The notes under the pieces were generated by a model that had not been told where the DNA came from, made no database searches, and worked only from the letters and a program-made list of their open reading frames with translations. From contig OZ020250.1 of assembly GCA_963971285.1 (NCBI GenBank), forward strand, positions 17,140,783 through 17,204,782: a DNA stretch of 64,000 nucleotides, given 5' to 3'. Position numbers and translations under genes: made by a program. Source of the stretch: Astropecten irregularis. Lineage: Eukaryota; Echinodermata; Asteroidea; Paxillosida; Astropectinidae. This document shows positions 37,100 to 50,931 of the stretch, in pieces (position 1 is the first letter of the stretch; each line of letters starts with the position of its first letter).

Positions 37100-40072
37100 T
37101 ATTCGAATAACGTTCAAATCGAGTCATTATATGATTTTCACGCGATAAGACTTTCATTGCTCTGTAACCAAAATTCATAAAGCTGCACCTTATGCAGAAA
37201 CACCTCCTTACATGAAAACCCATGGTAAGACGAGGATTGTCAACCAACCAAATTGCTTATAATTTATGCCCTGACATGGTTGCGCCGCGCAGTGGTCACA
37301 AGTTGTCTGTGCTTACAACTGATGTTATTTATAGTAAAGATTTCTGTGATGAAGCAAATTTTTAGCGAGGTAAATGGTTTGACTATATAATCTCCATTCC
37401 CCGATTAAAACTTGCCCAAGCTTGGCCACAGGTGCCGCTGCGGGTGACCCTTAAGTGAGTAACATTAGTTAATTGGATGTAGTACATGTCCGAATTTGGG
37501 CCACGCACCGTAAATGGTCAATGTACCGTGCACGGATTAATTTAGTGACTATTCTATCAGCGTTTCGCAGGGTATAGACGTTTTCTAAAAGCCACTAATT
37601 GGGAATAATAATCCTGTTTACAGTTATTATTCATGGTTATATTACTGCTATATATACTGCTGTACGGGGTTTATTTTCAGGTTTAACAAATATCCTTATC
37701 ATAATGATCTTCTAGAGGGCGGTACACGGTTTTGTTCAACTTTGTATCTTGTCCTTAAGGTTCTGTTTGTGTCGAAACTTCAGGGGGCTATTGGTTAGAA
37801 GTTTGGCGCATGCGCATACATTTCATACAGATAATGAATTATTCATGAAGGCATATCTAGTTCTAGAACTCATCAGGCTGTAACGTTAGATCAAGGGTAA
37901 TCAATTTCTTGACCAGCGCTATAGATACGATGCTAGTTTTTTTTTTTTTCGTTCCGATTCTATAAGTTCTTTTGTTCTGAGAACTTGTTTATTATAATGG
38001 AGCAAAAATTAATAATGTACATACCAAAATGAAAAATATTTGCAGGCCTACGAAATTGCATTCATTTGAATGAAAATTCGACCGCAAAAGCATCGATGTT
38101 GGTTTAGGGGTGCTTTCACAGGTCTATGTCAGTATACCACAGACCTATACCACCAAGCATCGCCAACACTGTCACCACCAACCTGCACGCGCGCCTTTGT
38201 CGTGTCTGTCCTCGCCACGCGTCTCTGAAGTCATTTTGTCTCATCTTCACTGTCCCCTTCTCCATTGTCTAACCTGCTGTCTGACTGTCTGGCTCAGAAC
38301 AACAGGCCCATCACAAACAAAATGAATGAATATCAGGAAGAATAATAGAAACAAAACAAGCGTGGCAATTTCATTCCCTTGCCTTGGCCTTTGTCCTGGG
38401 GGAAAAATCTTCATCAAAACCCAAATAATTAGGCCAAACATCATGATAGTTCGTGGAATCATAAGCGCTCAATGGGAGTTCGTATCAGGCGTGGCTACTG
38501 GACAGACGGTGGCTCAGCGAAGCCTGTGATAAGTGTTCATGCAGTGTATAGGTGTATATAATACAGGACATCATTTTGGGCGACGTGAAATTGTTGCTTA
38601 TAACTGTAGATTTTCGTCTCAGTTCTCCTTAGTCCCAGGCTTTATATCTGAGGTTGTTTTATTTTTTTCGGCCGGCATTTGCAAACGTGACTCTCAGTGC
38701 ATTTCCCTGCTTAATACCCATGGCACCATCGGTCGTGCCGGGCCGTGGAAATGCACACAAACTCGCCAAGCAATCATTTACGTTTAATCACGCCACGTAT
38801 ACGTATACGTATAGGGCAGAATCTATGCACTGTTGATTTCATAATTGCAGTGTGTAACCCGTAATAATATTTGCTGAAATCTTTTTAATCTGAGCGAATC
38901 GGGTTGGTTGGGAGGAAATAGACTCGGGATGGTTGGGGGCAAGCAAGCCGGGGTGATGCGGATCCCTGCACGGTCAGAGCTGTCCCATAACGGAAGCATG
39001 CGTCGATGTACGCGAACAAATAGCACCAACGAAGGACTGAATTATCTTCAATAAGCCCTGACGAGTCCCCCCTCCCTCTCCCCTCCCCCTCCTCCCAAAT
39101 TCACGTACAACAACAGCTCTTCGCCCGGGATCCTGGCAAGGTTTGCATTTATAAAGCCGCCTACTACAACCGTGCATTCCCCAGACAAAGACGCCCCACA
39201 CGCATCACAAGCATCACCCCCAACGCACACAAATCTAATTAAAGGTTCGCCGACCATAACCTTAACAAATCGAATGCAATGAAAACCTACAAACTCATCA
39301 ATTTGGAGCTTAAAACAGGATATTGGGGCATTTGACTCCACACACAGCCCTCTCCCCCCCTGAAATAATTACACTAATGATAATGGACCCGTTATATGCA
39401 GGGCACTCCTCCTATCCTACATGGCTGCAATGCCACTAGTCACGTCTGGCCTTAAGTGGCTAAATAGATTCAGTAGAGCTTCCTTTTCCAAATAGAAAGA
39501 AGCCTTTGATTGAGCTTTCCCAGAGAGCTTTTTATTAGTTTGTTCTCTTCCTCTTCTTGAATACTTACAAATATTGGATAAATTATTTTCTGCGAGTTTA
39601 ATGACTTAATTGTTTGGGGAAAGCGTTTATTATGGCTATGAAAATAGCTGTAGGAGTTGGAATTTCAATGGCAGCGCACTTGCTGAAAGTCAAATGAATG
39701 GAGCCAGAAACTAATGAACTATTTTAACATAATGGTCATTCATATCACATATCTCTTTTCTTGCAATTTGACAAACACGGCAAAAGCTTTCCTTATGCGG
39801 AGAGCTACGCGCCGAGCTTATAGCAAAGCCGCGCTTGTGGGAGGACTTGTACACGCGCGGTAGTTTCGGGAAACCGCGTGAACTTTGGTTCGCGTGTGTA
39901 CTTGGATCGCTAGGTCAGTCCATTTTAACATTACTGTAATTTGCTGTTCGAATGTGTCTGTTTCGATCCTTGACGGACAAGTATAGGCCTAGACACAATT
40001 GTTGCCTTATAGTTTAAGTTTTTATCGGATGATTCAACATTAGCTGGACAATTAATAGTGCAGATTGCATCT
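37100..40072. other. Mnx intron 1 segment, repeat-poor
   Basis: No repeat family recognised over almost 3 kb apart from a T run at 37940-37951. 39050-39900 is unique and motif-rich (see the candidate element). Short open frames lack domains. Confidence 0.4.
39355..39780. promoter_or_regulatory. Candidate cis-regulatory block in Mnx intron 1
   Basis: Unique DNA with clustered homeodomain-type TAAT/ATTA sites (for example around 39363-39382 and 39528) and a forkhead-like ACAAATATT at 39568-39576. The call is from motif density and lack of repeats only. It needs a cross-species comparison. Confidence 0.2.
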
Positions 40073-40437
40073 TTAAAGGTAATATCATACTTTGCTTTTT
40101 GTCAAAGAAATACAGATTCATGGGAAAAAAATTCAAGACAGATACAGCAACAGACATCTGTGAAAATGTCAGTCCCATACGGTGTCCACTTTTTGAGAAA
40201 ACAGTGAAAAACAGCCACGGTATTTCTTAAGTGTTTTCTCTTTTATTTCTGATCTTTTAAAAGATCAAAAAGATTTTCCGTCGTTGTTTTACTAATTTCT
40301 GGATAAATACACCATTTCAGGCGGAACAATTTGAACGGTATGTTTCTTCCACCACCATCTTCATACCCTGTAAGTTATACGTAAATCTGTGAACATGTCT
40401 GTTTTGGTTTCTTACCAAAGTATGATACTACCTTTAA
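40073..40437 (+). mobile_element. TTAA-type MITE, family A, copy 7 (best full-length copy, 365 bp)
   Basis: TTAAAGGTAATATCATACTT at the start and AAGTATGATACTACCTTTAA at the end, so about 22 of 23 terminal bases pair. The centre TGATCTTTTAAAAGATCA is palindromic. No open frame of note, so it is non-autonomous. Confidence 0.93.
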
Positions 40438-41037
40438 GCAAATCCCCTGGATAGGCTGTGGTCTAAACTCAAGACGTTAAGTTTGCAAATATAACGAAAT
40501 CCGTGTACAACTCAGAATCTAGCAAGCACTGTAAGAAGCAAATCTACCTTTCAGCTAGCCTGGAATCGCCACCGTGCATTCTGCGCGGTTGCCCGGCTTC
40601 GTGACAAACGAGTTCCCCGCTCGATGCTCTTGCATCCGTTCCCCATTTTTACGTAGCTGCAGGCCAAATTGAACGATTTTATTCATTCGAGCGCTAAGTT
40701 GAAATCATGGCTAGTTATTGATATTCCGGTATCCCTGGTCACCATGGCTCATTGGCTTCATTAAAAGCATTTACGCAGGCAAAAGAGACAATTTTTCCCC
40801 GACCGTGCTGCTTTTTTTTTTTTTTACCCCCGACTGCATTGTCCTGTAAAAGTATCATTTTCATTGCAATATATGATGTTATTGTGCCGGTGAATTTTTT
40901 TGTGATATGCAGTGGGAAATATCATATTTTCTTTCATATCTGATTGTAGATAGCATTACAGATTTGGTGTGTCATCGCATGAGTTACTGTAACAAACGCA
41001 AGGTTTTATTATTTTCCTCGGCAAGGCTTGGCAAGGC
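40438..41037. other. Spacer between two family A copies
   Basis: Unique DNA with a T run at 40812-40824. Nothing else seen. Confidence 0.4.
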
Positions 41038-41390
41038 TTAAAGGTGCTATCATACTTTGATAGCATATATCGAAACAGGAATATCCACAGATTTACATAT
41101 AACTTACAGGGTATAAAGATGCTGATGGTAGAAACATACCATTCTGATGTTTCTGCCTGAAATGCTGTATTTATCCAGAAAAATAGTAAAACCAATTATC
41201 AAAAACAATTTTGATCTTTTAAAAATCAAATAACGGTGAAAACATCTTTACCGTGAGCGTTTTTCACTGTTTTCTCAAAACGTCATGGAATTGGGAATTT
41301 CACAGATGACTGTTACTGTATCTGCCTTGATATTTTTGCCAATGAATCTGCATTTCTTTGACAAAACCCAAAGTATGATATTACCTTTTA
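41038..41390 (-). mobile_element. TTAA-type MITE, family A, copy 8
   Basis: Reverse copy 600 bp from copy 7 and in the opposite orientation. TTAAAGGTGCTATCATACTT to AAGTATGATATTACCTTTTA. The last base of TTAA is lost on the right. Confidence 0.9.
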
Positions 41391-44300
41391 TTGATTGATT
41401 ATGCCATGGTAAGCTTATTTCAACTTATGATAATAATTGAGCGAAATAATAATTATCATCATCGTAACATGTATGTATTAAGCGTCTTTGCAAAAGACCA
41501 AAGCATTGTAGAGAACAGTTTTGTTTAAAGTCAAAATTTGAATGGATGTATTTCATGTTAGATAATTTTAAAATAGGAAAAATGACTCCTTCACTTTAAG
41601 TTACACATTTTTTCGCCTTCTAATTAATTTGAATTCTGCAAGCATCTGTTTACATATCATCAGTGCTAATGCCCGAAACTGAAGCTGTTTCGCCCCCGAG
41701 TGTCTACGGCTTGAGACGTTTAATACCAGCCACTGATCACACTGGATAATTAGCAATCATCGCGTGGACAATTTAACAACCTACGCGCAATTTTGAAAGA
41801 ATTTTCTCAGTGTTTTTCCTTCTTCTTCTTCTTTTTTTCCTTTTCTTGATTTCGCCTCCTTGAGTGACGATCCTGAACAACAACCGTCTGCCTAGGATCA
41901 GTCAACGTAATCGCCGACGTACATACCGATTTGGACATCTCTCAACTCACACGCCGACAGTTATTACCGAAAAAACACAAACCCCACGACAGATACAACC
42001 AAAACCAAACGGGGCCCCAACAACAAAGCTCCGTGTGTGTGTTGTATGTACAGTGGTTCTCTTATTAAGAAACTGTCTGTCGTCTGACTCGTGGCTGTCA
42101 GCGAGCCGGGCAAGAAATTTGGCGGCATTTTAGAAATCGTTACGCGTGTAATAAGTCCTCGTCGGCTGATGGCTTCTCTCACATTTGCAGCCCAAAAAAA
42201 AAAAACCCAAACCCGAGTCTTCATTTCAGTTTGTGAGTGATTGTCTTGCCTTCTTTCGACCTTCTCTTTTCCTAGCCTTATGCTTCTTCTTTTTTTCCTC
42301 TGCTCACTCACGGTCCTCTGTCGCTGTAAATGTCTTGAGGGGTAATGATGAAGATGATGGCGCCGGCCTCCAATCCCGGACGTGGTCCTCGATTGAAATC
42401 CTAGCAGTCTCAATTTGTAAAATTAAAAATTGCTCGGAGGGGCTTCATCACTTTCCAACAGTATCGGAATGGGCAATAATGTTATTACACCATTTAACGC
42501 TCCGAGAGCCACGTACTACTCCGTGTGCATCCCTTTGCCGGAGCTGCTATAGCATCCAGCCCAAGCCCCCCTAATAGTCGACCGGCCAGTCGGTAGGGGC
42601 ATTACAGCACAGTGGATCTTCACTCACCCTCTCTATCTACCTCCCCCCCCCCCTCCATCCCTCTCCTCCGTGAAATATGGAGCAATCATACCATTTGGGT
42701 TCGCATGAATTGATTAAAACTTTCAATAATCTTCAACTTCGCGGTATCGCTTACCAAATCAGTTTGGCGGAGGGTGAAACAAATTCCACTCTCCGCGCGG
42801 CCGTTTCGCAATTCGCCCGGCCGAGCTAGCGAGGCAGGCTAGACCGGGACAAGCAGCAGCAGCTTCGCCAACGTTTTCTTCCCCTCCTCAAATCAAATTA
42901 AGCAAATGGGCTTCTCCTGTGTCGAATTTCATGGTAATTTGTAGTAATCGTAGGCAGGAAATTTTCTTTAATGCTGACTGGAAGTGACGGGGATTGATCC
43001 GTTCAGTCTGTGGGCAAGTTAGTACCGCTTGTCTAAGAGGGTGACGCATCCCGTTCAATTTTGCTGGCCCGCCGGTGGACACAAGAAGCGAAGTAGGGCA
43101 CACGGCAAACAAAATTATTGGCGCAAAACGGTCGCGGCCTTATTATACCTGACAAATATTATCTCTTTGCCTCCATTCAGTAATGAGTACAGACACAAGA
43201 AGAGAAAGAAAGAAGAATCGTGTGCACCAGTACAATAGAACCCGAGCAACTGTATACTCCATAGACCGTCCGAGTTTTGGGCATGTTACGTTCATTTTAC
43301 ACATGTACTCTCATTCTTATTGTTTTAAACAAAAACCAATTAAAACATTAACCCAATGAAAATATGGATGGTTGCAATCATGTATGGCATGCTTCAACGT
43401 TGAGGGCGGTTATTTAAAGGCTTCAAGCGCCATTGTAAACATGACAGCGTGTGGGACATAACCTGAATAGTTAGTGATTATGACATTATTACATAAAGGT
43501 GCTCGATTATTACATGGCAAATAGAAGGAGAACTTGTTTGCTTCTTTTTACCATGAGACTTCAGAACCATCAATCTTGGTAGTTTTTCAGTCCCCCTCCC
43601 CATCCCTCTTGTTCCAGAGATTGAGTACCGCCCGAGATGTAATAGTCATGTCATAGAGCCCTTCGAGTCTTACGGATTACACATCGGCGTTACACGAATT
43701 AATAACGGCACGGTGCGGCAGGCAGGCAACCACACAGCCAAGATGTAATTGGATATGTCAGACCGGCTAAACCAGAAGTTTAAGTCCACAACTCTCGTTT
43801 GGACACGATAAGTGAAATGGCCAACGAGGAATTAAATCAAAAGAAGGCGGTTGTAATCGCAGCTCAGCTATATAAGAAGGGAATAGAGAGAAGAGATAGG
43901 GGGACTCTGGAATTAGTCAGGCCGAAGTGTCGCAGCGAAAGCACTGGACCCGACTTAACTCGCTTTTTACACACGGTCATAGCGTTTAGATCTATCTTTT
44001 ACTCACTACGGCGACTTGGTTGTCACTCGATGAGTTTAACTCGCCCCATTGAGAGTGTTTTTTTTTATCTCTCAATCTTTTTTTCTATCCCCATCATCAC
44101 CTATTTTTCTCTCAGTCTCTCTTTCCTCTCCGACTGCTTTCCCCAAAACTCGACCCTGCGGACCAAAACCAATTTCGGCAATTTACGGTAATTTAAACGG
44201 CCCGGGATGAACACGACCCAGTTCTGCATCAGTTTTGACGAGTGTCCCCGGTATTTCTATCTCCGATCACACCAAATTAATAAACACGAGATGACTGGAC

Positions 44301-46319
44301 GGCAACGGGGAGAGCCTGAGTCTCTCTCTCTACCCGTACCTGTCTCTCTATTTTACCCTCCGTTGCTCGGCCGTCGTCTCCCGCCTGAGAGCCGGCCATT
44401 TTTTCTCTTCAGTCTTTTTTTTTTTTGGCCTGAAATTAAGACGTGAAACCTGAGCAGCGTGTATATTCAATAAATAGCGAGTGATGTCTGGATGAGGGGA
44501 CTCAACTCCAGTCGGTTTGAGAGCGTTACTCCCTCATTACCGAACGGGGCATAGGCAATAGGCAACGTGAATAGTGGGGGGGGGGACAAGGAAGTCCAGG
44601 CTGGCTAAGGCTGGCTAGCGATGATGGGCTATAGCCCGTTGGGTATGCCTACACTGTGTTAAGCGGAAACGGGGAGAGCTCGCATGGCGGCTGGTGTCAC
44701 CTTCCACATTGCACTATCAGCACTGTTGAAGCAAAGCAATAGAGTCACCACAATAAAGAAGAGAGAGAAGCGAGCGAGCGAGAGAGGAGATTTTTCAGAA
44801 CCTTCCTCCTTTTTTCACAGCCACATCTCTGTCTCTTATTAATAAAAACCCTCGGCATCATTGTACGCCGAGGGAATGAATGCATGAGGGCTGTGTATGC
44901 GGGACTGGCAATCATAATAGCCGTGTTTGGGTTGTCTGAGAGCCCCGTGACGAATCGAGAGCTCCCCGGTGAATCCACACCGGTAAAAAAAGAATATGCA
45001 ACCCAGGAAACGGTAGGCCACGTCGAGTCATTACACAAGTGACGGTTTTTTGATGTTGAGCGGGTATAATTGACGTCATTATTATAGGGGAGGGCTTTAT
45101 AGTGGCGAAAAGTGGCCAGTTTATTGAGGAAGTCGCCCCGTATCTTTCAGCGATTTAGTCCAATTAATCAAAGATGTGAGAGTCATCTACTTGGTCGTTT
45201 GCAGAATCATTTGCCATTTATCACTTGCAGATTATTATATTGAATATGTGCTTAGGATTCTCCACCTCAGTTGTAGCATGATTAGGCATCAAGAGCTGGG
45301 AGCTATTTGCTTTTTTGTCGAGTGCACACGATATTCCATTTGGAATACAAAATCCACGACAAATATTCTGTGAATTTCAGCGCTTCCAAAGTCAACATGA
45401 AGCCTAGAGTCAATCCCTATGCATCAGCACACTCCCTATCCCATATTGCTACAATCGAGATACAGTATTGGATTCAGTACGGTGGCTTTATATAATTGTT
45501 ACAAATTGCTAATTTGTCCTCAGTAAAACAAAAACGCAATCTAATTCGCCTATCACAACAACAAACAATGAATGAATAAATGCATAAATTATCGGCCAGA
45601 CATGGTTTGTGTACGTTGGCAAATCACAGTTTCGCACGTGCAGTTGGTGTTCAAATAATTTATGCTTAAATTAATAGATAGTGATGGTGATCCTAATACA
45701 CGGTATAGTGCTAAACACGTCATGCAGTGTATAGTAGGATCATTTACACCCACACAAACACGGCATCATTTAGCAAGCAAATCGCGTCGGTTGAACTTTG
45801 CAGATCTCTATGTACTTACTATCTCACCCCCCCCCCTCCCCCACTTCTTCCATCCCCCACCCCCTCCCCTCTACAGTAAAAAAAATTGAACCTAATGAAA
45901 ATAATTATTCTGATCTTCGCTGCCCGAATGATGCGGAGGTCGTAATGTGATTAGAGGCAATTTGTTCAGGGGATAATTGGCCCTAGTATAAACCGCGTGC
46001 AAGCATGCTAGCCCAGGCCACCGTATACGGCACGAAGCAGATGGACCTGGTGCCAATCCCTACGTCTGGTCCTATTGATTTTCTTTTTTCTTTATCTTCC
46101 TTCCAAACACTAATGAGCTTATCTTTTTTTTTTGTCAGAAAAAGCCCGCCAAATCTTTTATGGTGATCAGCGAAACTGAAAAATGAGCAGTGATACTATC
46201 TAGTTATTTATTTTTTTCTTCCTCTTCACTTTCATTTCGTTTCTTTATCATTGCCCAAGATCTGGCCTTAAGTAGCTTGTATGTGTTTTTTTTTCATAAT
46301 TGAGGGCGGTAATCATTTC

Positions 46320-46660
46320 CAATTACCATCATCATGGTTTAAGTACAAACATCATCGAAATTTGTTATGACAACTATCACCATGATGGTTGTTGACGAAC
46401 GTCTTTGAAGTTTGAATAATCAAATCAATCACCATCTGTTATCATTATGTCACCATTGTCACCACCGATACCTCTGGAACTTTCACCACCTTCTCATTTG
46501 ATGTAGGAGTATGATGTCTATAGATTATCCCATGATATGATACCGTTTCTAATCTGTCATTGCCGAATTCACCACAATCTTCACCATTATCACCACTTTC
46601 TGGTGAATCTCCACACCATCAACCCATGAAACACCATGTCTCTGACATGGTGTATTCATA
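46320..46660. repeat. Low-complexity ATC/CAC-rich stretch
   Basis: Repeated CACCAT, ATCACC and ATCATC words without strict periodicity. Not a clean tandem repeat. Confidence 0.5.
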
Positions 46661-48699
46661 TCGGCTATACCATCGTAAGGCCATGCATATTACACAAGCA
46701 ATTTACAGGGATCGTTTCCTAATGATTTTCAAAAATTTTAGGAGAAACTGGGACGATTGTGAGGGCAATAATGATTTATCTTTGGGCTGGCTGTGAAACA
46801 AAAAGCCTTATGCAAGCAATAATGTTGCCAGTCAAATCAGGGACGTAGAAATAGCTACCTCCGTGGTCAAATCGCCTGTTTGGGCATCCAGTATATAATG
46901 GAGTGTGTGGTGTCTCTCAACAAACATACATTAACTCGTATTGAAGAGAAACACCTGACATCAAATTATTTTTAATCCACAATTAGTTGCGATATGGCAG
47001 ATTTTCCTCAAAACCATCCTCCAACATCAATATTAAGAACAGCAATTTCTTTACACGTGGATGTTTTGTGCTGGTGATGTAACCATCTTTAGACATATTC
47101 CAGCCATGGTGCTTGTATATAATGCGTTTGGATATGGAGGACGATACGGTGTTCCGAAAATGCACCAGCCCCCACAATTTGGGCTTGCCGGGGGCTATGT
47201 AACTTTTCTCCCCTCCTTGTCTATTATCCCTGCCCCCGATTTACCCGATTCCCTCGGTATCTCAATCGACCAACAATTACATTAATACCGAAAAGTGTGC
47301 CAATCCCGACCCTCAAACGCCCTCCTATCGAGTGCTTATACCCCAAGCCCCCCGGGGGTGAGGCGACACGCGACCCCCGTCCCCATTTTTTTAATTCAAC
47401 CACCGCCTGGCCCGGTCTCTGCTCCAGTGGTCATCAACATAATGACACCAGTGTTATTATCTAGTGCCCACCTCCTACCATCACACTCACAACCATCACA
47501 AAAAACTCAATCTTTTATCATCTCTTCCTCGCACGATTGGGTTGGAGGGGAGAGGGGACGGTGCACTTAACTGGAACCCGTGTCGCCGGAGAAGGAGAGA
47601 CAAAAATTCATTGCCGTTATGGTATTAAGGATTTCTAAGGCGGTTACAAATTGCCGGCAAATTACGGCACTGGCTCGTGGGGCACTCCGCGTCGCTGGCC
47701 CGGGCTGGTGCCTCGCGCGCCACCGCCACACACCGCCACACGCTCTTGCATTTCACGGTATCTTCATTAGTATTCATAACGAGTCGACACTCCTTTTTGC
47801 GGGGAGAGTAGGCCAGCAGAGTGTGCCGCAAGTTTCGATACTAATCTTCTGATGGTGGTCACGGTTGGTAATTTGTCGTGATGGGATTGTTCCTTAATTA
47901 CGGTACCGTCCTTTTTTCAATTTTGACGGGGGGAGCGTGAGCCAAAACAGCCTGTTCCCGCACTCGTTTTCCGGCGAATTACAGACTCATTGTATATTTC
48001 AAAAAGGGAAATTATGTTTTTTTTTATCATTCATTTGAGCCGTACACGTTATTTTTAATTAAGACTACCATTCGAACCAGTCAAGCGTGTTATGATTCAC
48101 TCGTTCGTATGCTTGCAATTCTATTTACTATTGTTGTACAATTTGACTTCACTTCTGAATTTGGTGGGAACAAAAATCATACTCAAGCCAATACATGTAC
48201 ATTTACATTTTTTTCTTCTCATATTTAAATTAGACCTGTGGTTCGTCCAGTAGAAATGTGAAAAGAGAAAAGGGTCTAGAACAGAGTCTGGTGGATTTCC
48301 TTTCTCTTATTAACAACTATTAACAGTTCTTATTAACAATTTTAAAAACAATTTTGAACTTTCCACTCTGTTAAACTTCTCTCGTGGAATTTAGCCCTCA
48401 CACGGAACTGCGGCTGTCGCCGGTTGTCGAGCCCGTTCCCCCGGGGTGCTTTACGGCCAACAAAACTGCCTAAGTCCGATAACAGCAGAATGTCAACATG
48501 GAAGTCACAATAGTTCTCACCAAAATCGTTTTTAAGACCCTGTTCTATTTCGAATCAGTGAAGAAAGAAAGCAACAAAATAAAGATAAGATTTTGATTCC
48601 CCACATGAAAATAAGAAGTGGGCAGGTAAACAGTACTGACTATCAGATCCGAGGATTTATTGTACAATCTATTTAGCTACCGCGCACTAACAGTAGAGC

Positions 48700-48935
48700 A
48701 TCGGTATAAGAGGTGATTTATTACACTGCCATTAAGCAATAACCGGCGGCGTTTATTCACACAGAAGAAACGGAGATAATGATCCGGAGTGTTCCTAACC
48801 GGTCGATTTGGTATACCGATTCGTTGTTTCATCCCTTAATTGGGGCTGACGAAGTTTCTAATTAGTAATGAACACAGTAGGGTGTGTTAATTGCACACTG
48901 TCTCTTCATCACAACAACAGATGCTGCAGCTGCTG
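48700..48935. promoter_or_regulatory. Candidate cis-regulatory block in Mnx intron 1
   Basis: Unique DNA carrying TAATTAGTAATGA (48859-48871), E boxes CAGATG (48918-48923) and CAGCTG (48927-48932), and a GATAAT site near 48776. The motifs fit neural homeodomain and bHLH input. The assignment is speculative. Confidence 0.22.
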
Positions 48936-49749
48936 CGCCACAGTAAAACACCGCACCGACCAAGGTAGAAAACGAACAACCCACTACTCAAAGAAAAATA
49001 CAATATTTATATAAATCACTCTGTTTTCGCATTTTCGCTGCAGAAACTTAAAAGCATTTTCAGAGTGGGCACCGGCTTCGCAATCGCCCCCACAAACGGC
49101 CGGCGTAAATTGGGCTTCATTAAGTCAATTTCCACAGACACTTGAGGAGGCCTAGACGGCGATTTCTGTCTAGAAAACGGGCACTTTACGCGAATCATCT
49201 TGTCAAAGAAGACGGCAAACACCGCTAAGCCGCCGAGTCAATATTGTCAAATGGAAGGAGATGGGGGTGGAAGTAGAGACTTCAATGTATCAACAGCGGA
49301 CGGACTTTTTCGGCTAAAATGTACATTAATTTGGGAGGGCAATCCGCGCGCTAAGTTTTATCTCAACCATTAAACACGGCCTCATAGCTATGATTGGTGA
49401 AACGTTCCATATTTGCCCTTTTGACCGACTCTGCAATCATAACCAGTCAGTACTATAATTTTACAGTCTGCAGATTTGTATAGTGTCAATAATGGATTCT
49501 TGAATTTGCATGCAAAAATAACCAAAAATCATAAAGATATGCCGCAAAATCAGTCAGTACCAAAACCGTATTTTTACATTTTGTAGATTTGTTGGGTCAT
49601 CTCTGGAATCTTGAATTCGCATTCAAGATAACCAGAAATCATAAAGATGTACTACAAAGTCAGTTATTTTTAAACGAGCGTTCATTTCAACATGCATATC
49701 AACAAACTTTAGGCAGTTAAAGTTTCATGAACATCGTTGTTCCCGTTTT

Positions 49750-49998
49750 CGAAAAATAAACATTTATCCAGGAAAGAGTAAAACCAATGACCAAAAACAA
49801 TTTTGATCTTTTAAAGATCAGAAATAACATTTTGAAAAAAAAAAAAAAAAAAAAACAACTACGGGCACTTTTCACTGTTTTCTCAAAAGGTGGGCACCGT
49901 ATGGGACTGAAAATTTTTACAGATAACCGTTACTTTATCTTCCTTGATATGTTTGCCCATTTCCTTGACAAAAACCAAAGAATGGTATTAGCTTTATG
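49750..49998 (-). mobile_element. TTAA-type MITE, family A, copy 9 (truncated, with poly-A expansion)
   Basis: Reverse copy lacking its left end. An A run of about 20 (49837-49857) sits in the central part, where other copies have an A-rich loop. The right end reads CAAAGAATGGTATTAGCTTTA, so the TTAA end is decayed. Confidence 0.8.
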
Positions 49999-50225
49999 TA
50001 ATTGTGGAGATAAAGGCTATTGTGTCCGTTTCTAACTTGGTTGGACATAATCCAGCTTAAGATTTGCCGAAGTATGTAATACCATATTTGTTTTCACGCG
50101 AATGAACAGATAGCGGAGCGAGATAAAAAATTATTCCTGATCGTCAGGTATTGTTTATAGACAGGATATAGATGCCGTGCTGGGCATACAGTCCTGGGCT
50201 CTGTGTTCTTCACCATGTCACCAGG
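49999..50225. other. Short unique spacer
   Basis: Nothing recognised. Confidence 0.35.
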
Positions 50226-50560
50226 ATTTGCAAGACCTCAAAAAAATTATTGACTACGAGATAGAAAATAGACTCAACAATTCGTAAACAGTGCAAACAG
50301 TCACAATGGGAAATCTTGGTTCATCAGATGCTGGGTTTTTCAAGAAAATCAGAATTTAGTGTCTTTTAAAAAGATCGTTCGTCAGAACGATTTAGTAGCA
50401 TTTCGAAAGCGTGGTGTAACCGTGAAGGATTCGGAGGAGTGGGGCAAGATTATTTCGACCGTATTTCTGCTATCCAGAAATACTACATGAAACAACGTCT
50501 GTTGAAATACCAAATTCAGCCAAAACGCACATCTTTACAAATCACATAATTATGCTTTCT
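50226..50560 (+). mobile_element. TTAA-type MITE, family D, copy 2 (left end truncated)
   Basis: Matches the inverse of 34779-35170 through GTAAACAGTGCAAACAGTCA, GGGAAATCTTGGTTCATCAG and the AAACGCACATCTTTACAAAT region. Its right end abuts the TTAA of a family A copy at 50561. Confidence 0.75.
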
Positions 50561-50931
50561 TTAAAGGTAATAGCATACATTGGGTTTTATCAAAGAAATA
50601 AAGATTCATGGGCACAAAAATTAAGACAGATACAGTAACAGTCATCTGTGAAAATGTCAGTCCCATACCGGTGCCCACCTTTTCAGAAAACAGTGACTTA
50701 AACAGCCATAGTATTTCTTTAGTCTTTTCTCTTTTATTTTTTGATCTTTTAAAAGATCGAAAAGATTTTCGGTCGTTGTTTTACTAATTTCTGGATATAT
50801 ACACCATTTCAGGTGGAAAACATTTTTAAAGGTGTGTTTCTACCACTACCATCTTCATACCTTGTAAGTTATACGTAAATCTGTGAACATTTCTGTTTTG
50901 GTTTCTAACCAGAGTATGATACTACCTTTAA
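50561..50931 (+). mobile_element. TTAA-type MITE, family A, copy 10 (full length, 371 bp)
   Basis: TTAAAGGTAATAGCATACAT to AGAGTATGATACTACCTTTAA, with a GATCTTTTAAAAGATC centre. It is directly adjacent to a family D copy, so two TTAA elements share or adjoin one target. Confidence 0.92.

Larger units (their letters stand above)
41391..49749. other. Largest repeat-poor part of Mnx intron 1 (about 8.4 kb)
   Basis: No MITE, SINE or coding exon recognised. C-rich runs lie at 42643-42653 and 45826-45835, a G run at 44577-44585 and an A run at 42190-42201. Overlapping two-strand open frames at 41964-42574 are leucine/serine- or arginine-rich without domains. The contrast with the MITE-dense DNA on both sides suggests constraint, which would fit regulatory DNA of a developmental gene (inference). 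Confidence 0.35.

Noticed and set aside
42185..42574. 129-codon frame with F/S-rich start
   Set aside because: Begins in an A run and C/T-rich DNA, overlaps a similar frame on the other strand, and has no domain.
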